Assembly (NCBI GenBank): GCA_024276595.1
Contig: JAJRWW010000292.1
Location: 1 to 11,872, forward strand
Length of the DNA stretch: 11,872 bases
Direction: 5' to 3'
From: Myxococcota bacterium
GTDB taxonomy: Bacteria > Myxococcota_A > Polyangia > HGW-17 > JAJRWW01
Both the position numbers and the translations under genes were made by a program. The notes under the pieces are model-generated. The model was given only the letters and a program-made list of their open reading frames with translations. It had not been told where the DNA came from and ran no database searches. The first letter of the stretch is position 1. Each line of letters opens with the position of its first letter. This document shows, in pieces, positions 1 to 6,477 of this stretch.

Positions 1-484
1 CGAGGTCTTGCACCACTCCGAGCTCATCGCCCAGCTACTGGAGGACGGGCGCCTGGTTCTGCCCAAGGGAGGCCAGTCGCAGGTGGTCACCTACCACGAC
101 TCCTGCTACCTCGGGCGCTGGAACAAGATCTACGACGAGCCCCGGGATGTCCTTCACTCCGTTCCGGGCACCCAGGTGGTGGAGCTGGATCGGCGGGGCC
201 GACACGCCTTCTGCTGCGGCGCCGGTGGGGGAAGGTTCTGGATGGAGGAGGAGTCCCCTCGGGTAAACGAAAACCGCGCAAAGGAGATAATCGACACCCT
301 CCCAGCCTCGGGTGGGGTGGTCGCCCTGAACTGCCCCTTCTGCACGACCATGATCACTGATGGGCTCAAGGCCTTTGACAAAGATGAGGAGATCCAGGTC
401 ATGGACATCGCGGAGATGGTGGCTGCCGCCCTGCCCACACAGGAGGATCCAGCCGAAGGGGGCTCCTTTGAGGCGGACCAGTAA
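1..484 (+). CDS. (Fe-S)-binding oxidoreductase, HdrD/EtfD-like, C-terminal part (5' truncated)
   Basis: The gene enters from the left edge with its frame open from base 2 (residues EVLHHSEL...), so its start lies outside; the TTG at base 8 is probably not a start. The visible part is a C-terminal CCG cysteine-rich domain. It shows a Cys in YHDSCYLGR (codon 104-106), then CCG (codons 212-220), then CPFC (codons 332-343), giving the C-x35-CCG-x37-CxxC pattern that binds a non-cubane Fe-S cluster in HdrB/HdrD, GlpC and LutA-type proteins. The local wording (HDSCYLGRWN, CGAGGGRFWMEE, RVNENRAKEI) reminds me most of EtfD-like membrane oxidoreductases that pass electrons from ETF to the quinone pool during fatty-acid oxidation. 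That subfamily assignment is from memory, because the 4Fe-4S and membrane domains are outside the window. The last 18 residues are an acidic tail. The stop is TAA at 482-484, and the gene converges on the kinase operon. Confidence 0.85.
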   Translation, partial: EVLHHSELIAQLLEDGRLVLPKGGQSQVVTYHDSCYLGRWNKIYDEPRDVLHSVPGTQVVELDRRGRHAFCCGAGGGRFWMEEESPRVNENRAKEIIDTLPASGGVVALNCPFCTTMITDGLKAFDKDEEIQVMDIAEMVAAALPTQEDPAEGGSFEADQ

Positions 485-643
485 CCCCCCCCGAGATCCT
501 CTGCTCCCTGCCCCGGCGCCGAGCTGCTGCAACCAACACACAACCCGAGAGCCGCGCCCATGGTGAGCGAGCCCGGCACCGGGGCGAGCCCGGCACCGGG
601 GCAAGCCCGGCACCGGGGCGAGCCCGGCACCGGGGATCTGTCC
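485..643. other. Convergent intergenic region with C8 run and GC hairpins
   Basis: This 159-bp gap separates the convergent stop codons of the Fe-S oxidoreductase and the coiled-coil kinase. It opens with a run of eight C (485-492) and contains the 17-bp tandem repeat listed separately. Each repeat unit holds the palindrome CCCGG-CA-CCGGG, so stacked GC hairpins are possible on either strand. No U-tract follows them, so a classical intrinsic terminator is not shown. A GGGGATCTG pair (632-640 and 647-655) straddles the kinase stop. Confidence 0.5.
567..634. repeat. 17-bp tandem repeat, four copies
   Basis: Four head-to-tail units of GCGAGCCCGGCACCGGG occupy 567-583, 584-600, 601-617 and 618-634. 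Units 1, 2 and 4 are identical, and unit 3 differs by one base (GCA for GCG at its third position). Each unit contains the inverted repeat CCCGG-CA-CCGGG. The array lies wholly between two convergent genes, ending 10 bp from the kinase stop codon. It could be a GC-rich minisatellite made by slippage, or stacked hairpins that halt converging transcription. The sequence alone does not separate these. Confidence 0.93.
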
Positions 644-2290
644 TCAGGGGATCTGGCTCCAGGTGTCCGCCAGGCGGGCCTGGAGCTGGTCCAGCCGCCC
701 GTACAGCCTCTCCATGGGCTGTGTGGTGGCAGCATCAGTGCCCCGCTGAGTCATCACTCCAGCGTAGAGGGCGAAGTACAGTCGCGCCAGCTCCGTGTCC
801 AGCTCCGCCCTGGAGTCGTTCATGCGTCGCCTCTCCCCCTTGATGGCCGCGCTGCGGCTGTCGCGCTCTCGCTGTAGCAGCATCATGTGACCATCCAGGG
901 CGTCCAGCGCGGGCGCGTACTGGCTGGCCGACGGGTCGTCCTGGGCCGCCACCGTCTCGATGTCCAGGTGAATCTGCCGCAAGCTGGCCAGGTACTCGTC
1001 GGTCTCCAGGCGGATCTCCACGACCTGATCGGCGAGATCGGCGATCTCCTGTGCGAGAGCCTTGTGCTTTTGCTCAGCTCGGAGCACCTGCTCGAGCTGA
1101 GCGGAGAGGGCCGAGCCCTGGGCACCCGCATTCTCCAGGCCGTAGGCCAGCTCCTTGAGCGTGTTTCGCAAGGCCGCCCGGATCGCCGCCGCCTCCATGG
1201 ACATGTGCACCGCCTCTCCGAGAGCTCCGAGCGCAGCAGACTCAGGCGGGGACGCCAGGGAGGAGGAGGGAGGAGGAAGGGAGGAGCGATGCACCGCCAG
1301 GGCGCGCCAGGAGCCGCTGGTGGAGGGACGCCAGGGCGCCGCACCCCCCACAACGACAGATCCCTGGCCAGCGCCAGCTCCGGGAGGGGCGCCGGCTCCT
1401 GGATCGGCTCCACCGGCCATGGTGCCCCTCACCCGGAGCAGGGCTCCCAGGAGCTCCTCGCAGGTCTGATAGCGCGCCTGCGGGGTCTTGGCCATGCACC
1501 TGAGAACCAAAGCGTCGAAGGCCTGGGGCAGAGGCTGAGAGGCGCGGGCAGAGGGGGGCGGGGGCGCCTCGGAGATGTGCGCCTTCAGGATCTGCGTGTA
1601 CTTGCCCGAAAACGGGGGCTCGCCGGTGACCAGCTCGAAGGCTATGACCCCGAGGGAGTAGATGTCCGACCGACCGTCCACCTCTGCGTCCAGGGCGCGC
1701 TCTGGAGAGAGGTACTCCGGCGTGCCGAAGATAACCCCGCCCTGGGTGATGCGCCACTGCGCCAGATCCGGCCCCAGCATCCGAGCAATGCCGAAGTCCA
1801 CGAGCTTCACCACGTCCCGTCGGCCGTGGATGGTGCACAATATGATGTTGTCTGTCTTCAGGTCTCGGTGCACGATCTCCCGGTCGTGGCAGTAGCCGAG
1901 CGCGTCGGCGAGCTGAATGAGGATGTCCAGAGCGCGGCCGAGACCCATGGGGCCCTCCCGATCGAGGAGCCGGTCGAGGCCCTCCCCCTCCAGGTACTCC
2001 ATGGCGATGTAGTAGCTCCCGTCGGGGAGCTGGCCAAAGTCTGTGACGTTCACCACGTTCGGATGGATCACCTGGCTGGCCGCCACCGCCTCGCGCATGA
2101 AACGAGCCACAAAGTCGGCGTCCTGGGCCAGCTCCGGCTTCAACAGCTTGAGCGCGAAGGTGCGCGGCAGCTTCACGTGACGAGCCCTGTAGATGGTGCC
2201 CATCCCGCCCTCGCCGATTATTCCCTCGATGCGAAAACGCTCTGCCACAACCTGGCCCTGGAGGAGCCTTTGGTCCGCGCCATCTGCCAT
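644..2290 (-). CDS. Hanks-type Ser/Thr protein kinase (RD class) with C-terminal coiled coil
   Basis: This 548-residue protein has a complete kinase domain at about residues 18-290. The glycine loop is GEGGMG (26-31), followed by the ATP-anchoring Lys48 (FALK), the C-helix Glu67, the catalytic loop HRDLKTDN (141-148, catalytic Asp143), the DFG motif (165-167) and SPE in place of APE (195-197). The Arg before the catalytic Asp makes it an RD kinase, a class normally switched on by activation-loop phosphorylation. Residues 290-355 are a Gly/Ala/Pro/Ser-rich linker. Residues 360-545 are charged and leucine-rich with no hydrophobic anchor, and probably form a coiled coil, so the protein should be cytoplasmic. 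It starts at ATG 2290 behind a good ribosome-binding site, 35 bp after the upstream PAS kinase, and is the last gene of the probable operon. The substrate is unknown. Confidence 0.93.
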   Translation of the reverse strand: MADGADQRLLQGQVVAERFRIEGIIGEGGMGTIYRARHVKLPRTFALKLLKPELAQDADFVARFMREAVAASQVIHPNVVNVTDFGQLPDGSYYIAMEYLEGEGLDRLLDREGPMGLGRALDILIQLADALGYCHDREIVHRDLKTDNIILCTIHGRRDVVKLVDFGIARMLGPDLAQWRITQGGVIFGTPEYLSPERALDAEVDGRSDIYSLGVIAFELVTGEPPFSGKYTQILKAHISEAPPPPSARASQPLPQAFDALVLRCMAKTPQARYQTCEELLGALLRVRGTMAGGADPGAGAPPGAGAGQGSVVVGGAAPWRPSTSGSWRALAVHRSSLPPPSSSLASPPESAALGALGEAVHMSMEAAAIRAALRNTLKELAYGLENAGAQGSALSAQLEQVLRAEQKHKALAQEIADLADQVVEIRLETDEYLASLRQIHLDIETVAAQDDPSASQYAPALDALDGHMMLLQRERDSRSAAIKGERRRMNDSRAELDTELARLYFALYAGVMTQRGTDAATTQPMERLYGRLDQLQARLADTWSQIP

Positions 2291-2296
2291 GTTTTT

Positions 2297-2302
2297 TCCT
2301 AG
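2297..2302 (-). promoter_or_regulatory. Ribosome binding site for the coiled-coil kinase
   Basis: On the minus strand the start reads CTAGGAAAAAACATG. AGGA lies six bases before the ATG, and this supports 2290 as the start. Confidence 0.6.
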
Positions 2303-2325
2303 CTCCGCAAGCCCATCACAACCCC

Positions 2326-4551
2326 TCAGTGCCTCTCGGAGGTTGAGAATGGATGAATCACTCCCAAGACGGCCGCCAACCTGCTGTCGACGACCTGTGG
2401 TGTCAACCAGACCATCATGGACACCTGCTTGGCGGTGCGCCAGGGAAACGAGAGGATGCGCTGGGTCTGGGCTCTCTCGGCCACCGTGCGCTGGATGTCC
2501 TCCAGTATCTCGGGACAGACGCGTCCCAGGCGGGTCTCCACGAGGGGGGTGCCGGCCACACGCTCCATCTCCATGTTGATAAAGGAGGCAAATGCCTTGT
2601 TGGCCAGGGTGATGGTCCCCCGGGGATCCACCACAAAGAGCGGCAACGGGCAGTCTGCAACCAGCAGCTCGCAGCCCTTGACTCGGGCGGCGGTGCCCGT
2701 GCCTCGCAGCCGCTCGGCCGGCTGCCTGCCCCGCCGCCGCCCTATTCCCAGCATGTCCATGACCGTGCGCAGCTCGTACACGAACGCCCCCATGTCCCTC
2801 TGGCGCCGGGCGGGGTCCTTGCGAAGGGCCTTCATCACCAGCTCCTCCAGCCGGTCGTCCAGGGGATCTCCGAGCCGCGCGGAGAGAGGCTCGGGCTCGG
2901 TGTTGAGCTGGGCGAGGAGAACGTCCTCCACTGTGCCAGAGAATGGGAGCGTGCCGCTGAGCATCTCGTAAAACAGGACCCCAAGGGAGTAGATGTCCAT
3001 GCTCGCCCGTGGAGAGAGGCGGTTGATACGCTCGGGGGCCATGTAGGCAGGGGTCCCTCCCACCTCGGAGACAGAGACCCTCCCGGAGCCAATCTCTTGG
3101 CGGGAGAGCCCAAAGTCCAGGAGCTTGACAATGGTGCGACGCCGGGCCTCAGCGGGCGGATTGCACAGGAACACGTTCTCGGACTTGATGTCGCAGTGGA
3201 CCACGTCCCTCCCGTGGATGAACATGAGGGCCTCCCCCACCTGCAGGGCGACCTCGCACGCCACGTTGGGGTGCAGCCGGCCCTCTCGCCGCAGCCTGGC
3301 GTGGAGGGTCTCCCCCTTCAGGTACTCCATCACAATGAAGGCGCCAAAGCCCTCGTCCACGCCAAAGTCTGTCAGCAGCACGATGTTGGGGTGGTCCAGG
3401 GAGCTGGCCAGCCGCGCCTCCCTGTAGAACATCTCCCGCACCTTGGTGTCCTCTGAGAGGGCTGTGTGGATGATCTTCAACGCAAAGTGCTTGCCAAGCT
3501 CCAGGTGCTGCACCCTGAAGATGCGCGCCATGCCCCCGACACCGATGCGCTCCAGCACCCGGTAGCGACCGCCAATTACGCTGGTCTCCTCTGGCACGGC
3601 TGGGGAGCCAGAGCTGCCCTTGGGCTCCGAGGGAGATGGCTCGGGAGGCCGCTCCAGGTGGCCGGCAAGATCCTGTGCCGACCAGACGGCGGTGACAAAG
3701 TCTGCGTCCCTCGCAACGGTCTCGCTCTCAGTCTCGCTCCCGGTCCAGCCGCTGTCGGTCACACCCGGCCCCCCATCCGCCAGAGGAGTCATCTGCATCA
3801 CCGAGGGGTGCATGTCCACCACCTTGGAGATGATCGCAGGTCCGAACTCGGAGTCGCGTCCACCCCCAGACCCCCGACGGGTTGTCCCCTGCAGGTCCTC
3901 GGTGATTCGACCCTGGCGAAGCTTCAGGGCGAGGGGGTCGGAGGAGGGGGTGATCTCTGGCAAGGCCGGTGTGTGCAGGCCCAGGGCAGAGGGGGCACCA
4001 TCCTGACCCGAGGTCGCAAGCACGGCCTCCCCGGTCAGATGGGCAGAGACGTCCACGTCCAGCTCCGACTCCGACTCAATCTCTTCGGGGAGCCGCGGGG
4101 GCAGGGTCATCTCTGGAGGCACGAAGGAGACCGGGGGCTCGGGCAGCTCCGGCGGGTCCTGCCAATCCTCCGGGCTCGCAGACTCAGAGACCCCCATGGA
4201 TGTCTGGCCATAGCCTGCCAGGGGACCCGGAGCAACCGAGGAGACCGAGGCGGCATCGAGATCCGCTTCCACCCCAGTTGGGCCATCCATCTCGCCCAGC
4301 TCCGACAGGTCCAGCCGACGCAGCGGCCGCGTGGGGACATGGTCCAGCCCAGCAGATGTCGCTGGCGAAGCGGGGTCCAGCTCCCCGTCCAACGAAGGAG
4401 ACGGGGCCAGCGCCTGCGGGCTCGGGCCTTCAGCCTCCTGTGGCAACCTCCGCGCCGTCCCCCTGCCGGCCCTGTGATCGGACGACGTGCCAGCGCTCAC
4501 TCCCCGCTCGTCGGTGGGACCGCCGTCTTTTTTTGAGTCGCCTCTGGACAT
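2326..4551 (-). CDS. Ser/Thr protein kinase (non-RD) with long N-terminal linker and C-terminal PAS-like domain
   Basis: This is a 741-residue protein. Residues 1-320 are acidic, Pro/Ser-rich and probably disordered. Residues 327-600 are a kinase domain with Lys359 (FALK), Glu378, catalytic loop HCDIKSEN (452-459, Asp454), DFG (479-481) and APE (505-507). There are two departures from consensus. The glycine loop reads GVGGMA, with the last Gly replaced by Ala342, and the HRD motif is HCD, so it is a non-RD kinase. Catalytic Lys, Asp and DFG Asp remain, so activity is plausible. Residues 625-735 (LPLFVVDPRGTITLANKAF...) resemble a PAS domain, suggesting ligand, redox or partner sensing. There is no transmembrane segment. 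The gene begins 31 bp after the transglutaminase gene and ends 35 bp before the second kinase, so the three are probably co-transcribed. A weak AGAGG precedes ATG 4551. An A7 run falls at codons 6-8. Confidence 0.9.
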   Translation of the reverse strand: MSRGDSKKDGGPTDERGVSAGTSSDHRAGRGTARRLPQEAEGPSPQALAPSPSLDGELDPASPATSAGLDHVPTRPLRRLDLSELGEMDGPTGVEADLDAASVSSVAPGPLAGYGQTSMGVSESASPEDWQDPPELPEPPVSFVPPEMTLPPRLPEEIESESELDVDVSAHLTGEAVLATSGQDGAPSALGLHTPALPEITPSSDPLALKLRQGRITEDLQGTTRRGSGGGRDSEFGPAIISKVVDMHPSVMQMTPLADGGPGVTDSGWTGSETESETVARDADFVTAVWSAQDLAGHLERPPEPSPSEPKGSSGSPAVPEETSVIGGRYRVLERIGVGGMARIFRVQHLELGKHFALKIIHTALSEDTKVREMFYREARLASSLDHPNIVLLTDFGVDEGFGAFIVMEYLKGETLHARLRREGRLHPNVACEVALQVGEALMFIHGRDVVHCDIKSENVFLCNPPAEARRRTIVKLLDFGLSRQEIGSGRVSVSEVGGTPAYMAPERINRLSPRASMDIYSLGVLFYEMLSGTLPFSGTVEDVLLAQLNTEPEPLSARLGDPLDDRLEELVMKALRKDPARRQRDMGAFVYELRTVMDMLGIGRRRGRQPAERLRGTGTAARVKGCELLVADCPLPLFVVDPRGTITLANKAFASFINMEMERVAGTPLVETRLGRVCPEILEDIQRTVAERAQTQRILSFPWRTAKQVSMMVWLTPQVVDSRLAAVLGVIHPFSTSERH

Positions 4552-4582
4552 GGGGCCTCTCGCTCACATTAGCCCGCTGGAC

Positions 4583-6295
4583 TCACTTTTGAACCTTCAG
4601 GACATCTATCTTCAGTGCGCCCAGGGTGCCGATCCACTGCACGTCGTTGGGACCACCCATCATGATGTGGGTGGCGTTTGCGGGCACCTCGTTCCAGGAG
4701 GGATCGCAGGTGATCCAGCGACCCACCCACACCTCCACCCAGGCGTGGTAGCCAAAGCCGCCCAGGTCGGGCACGTAGGTCACGCCACCCACCTCCCGGG
4801 CCGGGAGCCCCACTGCCCGGCAGAGGGCCACCATGAGCCGGGCGTGCTCGGTGCAGTCCCCTGCCCTGGCGCGGGCAATGGCCAGGGCGGAGTCGAGGTT
4901 GGTAGACAGGCTCTTTCGCAGGTAGCCAAACACGAAGCTGGTTATCTTCTTCGCCGCGGCCAGGGCGTTCTTCTCCCCGCCGGTGGCCTTCCTTGCCAGG
5001 GCCTTGATCTCCTTGTGGGCTGCCTCGATGTTGTGGGTCGCCTCGAGCTCCTTGGCGTAGCTCCTGTTTGTAACGGGCAGGCTCATGGTTGGCAGGTCGG
5101 CCAGAGACTCCCTGGTTATGGTCAGGACGGCCCGCCGCGGCCCCTCCTTCTGCAGCTTCTGCCGGGAGCTCTCGGAGATGGCCGCCGGGAGAAAACCGCT
5201 CATCCGTAGCTCGAGTCGGGAGACCTTCCTTGGAACGGACACCTTCATCTTGGCCCTGATCACCACTCCCAGGCCAAAGTCCCCAGCCCTGGGATCCACC
5301 CTCTTGGCCACGGCCTTCTCCTCCCGCCGGATGCGGATGGTGCCCTGGAGCAGACCATCGAGCCAGTTGGCCTCGGCGTCCAGCACGGTGACGCCCCGGA
5401 GACGCCGCCGCATCTCCATCATCTCCATCTTGTAAAGCCGCACCTTGACCCCCCGCAAGGAGCGCGTGGCGCTGCCGAGGAGCTGAGCCGCGCTGTCGGT
5501 GTCCCTTGCCTCCTCCGGATCGAAGTCCACGTAGCGGTACCGTCCGCCGGGCCGCAGCTTTCCATCTACCAGCAGGACGCTGACGGCGATCTCACCGTTG
5601 GACAGGTTGGACCTGACCTCCTTGAGGAGCTTTGTCTCGGGGGGCTTGGTGATGCTGCCCGCACGGTAGGTGCGGCGAAGGTGCCACCCGTCCGCCCGCC
5701 GCTCCACCCTGAGGGTCTTGTGCTGCTGGGCACCGGTCATGGAGTAGTCGTACAAGAGCAGCTCGCCGCTGACAGCGTCGTAGCGCACCAGTGATCGAGA
5801 CTCCAGCTTCACCGCCGTGGTGTAGAGCTTCGCCTGCATCACCATGCGCGAGATCCGCTCCAGTGCCGGCCTGCCCTTGTGGCTGGTCACCCGGCAGCCC
5901 ATCTGTGCATAGCCCAGCTTCTTGCCGCGCAGATACAGGCCGAACCAGTGGTTCTTGCAGTGCTTTTTTGCCATTGCCATCACCTGCGGGACATCCACCT
6001 TCACATAGGGCAGCTTCTTCGCCTCGGCAAAGGTCATGGGCTTCACCCCTGGGGCGTCCGCCACGGCCAGCACATTGCTGCCCACCTGGACCCTGGGGGT
6101 GGGGCGAGGGATGGGTCTGGGGCGCGAGGGAGCCGCGGGTCGAGCCCTGCTCATGGAGCCCGCAACTTTTCCTGCTGCGCTGCTTCGTTGCCTCGTCCTG
6201 GAGCCGACGTTTGTGGAGCGGCTGCAGCCGGGAAGCGAAACAGCGGCCAGACCGACCACGCTCGTACAAAGGGTGAAGATGGCAACGACTCTCAT
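4583..6295 (-). CDS. Transglutaminase-core domain lipoprotein
   Basis: This is a 570-residue predicted lipoprotein. A short signal peptide (MRVVAIFTLCTSVVGLAA) ends in the lipobox-like LPGC (21-24), so Cys24 should be lipidated; the Pro in the box is atypical. Residues 45-75 are an Arg/Pro/Ser-rich linker. Residues 85-410 form a long region I do not recognise, probably mainly beta. Residues 440-540 are a transglutaminase-like cysteine peptidase core, with nucleophile Cys481 in AGDCTEHA, His517 in YHAWVEV and Asp531 in TCDPSW. The triad is complete. Members of this superfamily act as proteases, amidases or crosslinking enzymes, and the substrate here cannot be read from sequence. The SD at 6301-6306 fixes the start. 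It is probably the first gene of the operon with the two kinases, which would couple an envelope enzyme to cytoplasmic phosphorylation signalling (inference). Confidence 0.88.
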   Translation of the reverse strand: MRVVAIFTLCTSVVGLAAVSLPGCSRSTNVGSRTRQRSSAAGKVAGSMSRARPAAPSRPRPIPRPTPRVQVGSNVLAVADAPGVKPMTFAEAKKLPYVKVDVPQVMAMAKKHCKNHWFGLYLRGKKLGYAQMGCRVTSHKGRPALERISRMVMQAKLYTTAVKLESRSLVRYDAVSGELLLYDYSMTGAQQHKTLRVERRADGWHLRRTYRAGSITKPPETKLLKEVRSNLSNGEIAVSVLLVDGKLRPGGRYRYVDFDPEEARDTDSAAQLLGSATRSLRGVKVRLYKMEMMEMRRRLRGVTVLDAEANWLDGLLQGTIRIRREEKAVAKRVDPRAGDFGLGVVIRAKMKVSVPRKVSRLELRMSGFLPAAISESSRQKLQKEGPRRAVLTITRESLADLPTMSLPVTNRSYAKELEATHNIEAAHKEIKALARKATGGEKNALAAAKKITSFVFGYLRKSLSTNLDSALAIARARAGDCTEHARLMVALCRAVGLPAREVGGVTYVPDLGGFGYHAWVEVWVGRWITCDPSWNEVPANATHIMMGGPNDVQWIGTLGALKIDVLKVQK

Positions 6296-6300
6296 GTTGT

Positions 6301-6306
6301 CCTTCC
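6301..6306 (-). promoter_or_regulatory. Ribosome binding site of the transglutaminase lipoprotein gene
   Basis: The minus strand reads GAAGGAAGGACAACATG. This is a strong purine-rich Shine-Dalgarno sequence ending four bases before the ATG at 6295. Confidence 0.7.
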
Positions 6307-6322
6307 TTCAAGCGACCACAGG

Positions 6323-6328
6323 AGTATA
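6323..6328 (-). promoter_or_regulatory. Possible -10 element for the transglutaminase-kinase operon
   Basis: On the minus strand a TATACT hexamer (5/6 to the sigma-70 -10 box) lies in the 182-bp gap before the transglutaminase gene, within a locally AT-rich stretch. It is 27 bases before the ATG, leaving a short leader with the SD. I cannot find a convincing -35 at 16-18 bp spacing, so this is only a candidate. Confidence 0.3.
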
Positions 6329-6477
6329 TTCCAAAATCCTTCGCTGACCGCATCTTCTTCTGACCTGCGGCCTCACCCAGGCGGGCTCCCGAGCATTGCC
6401 AGGTGGCAATGGCACAGCGGCGGCTGCCTGGACCGCGCCTTCACCACCGGTGGAGAAGGCGCCAGGAGAACGCCCCC

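Noticed and set aside
567..634. CRISPR array
   Set aside because: The 17-bp units are directly adjacent with no spacers, so this is a simple tandem repeat.
887..2302. A 471-codon plus-strand open frame antisense to the coiled-coil kinase
   Set aside because: It is the complement of a gene with a full set of kinase motifs. Its product has no recognisable domain, and high GC makes long antisense frames common.
4528..4534. A7 homopolymer at codons 6-8 of the PAS kinase as a phase-variation switch
   Set aside because: Seven bases is short for slippage-based switching. It lies in a Lys-Lys stretch of a disordered region, and there is no sign of a functional alternative frame.
2353..4536. Two long plus-strand frames antisense to the PAS kinase
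   Set aside because: Both are shadows of a gene with clear kinase motifs. Neither has domain features or a ribosome-binding site.
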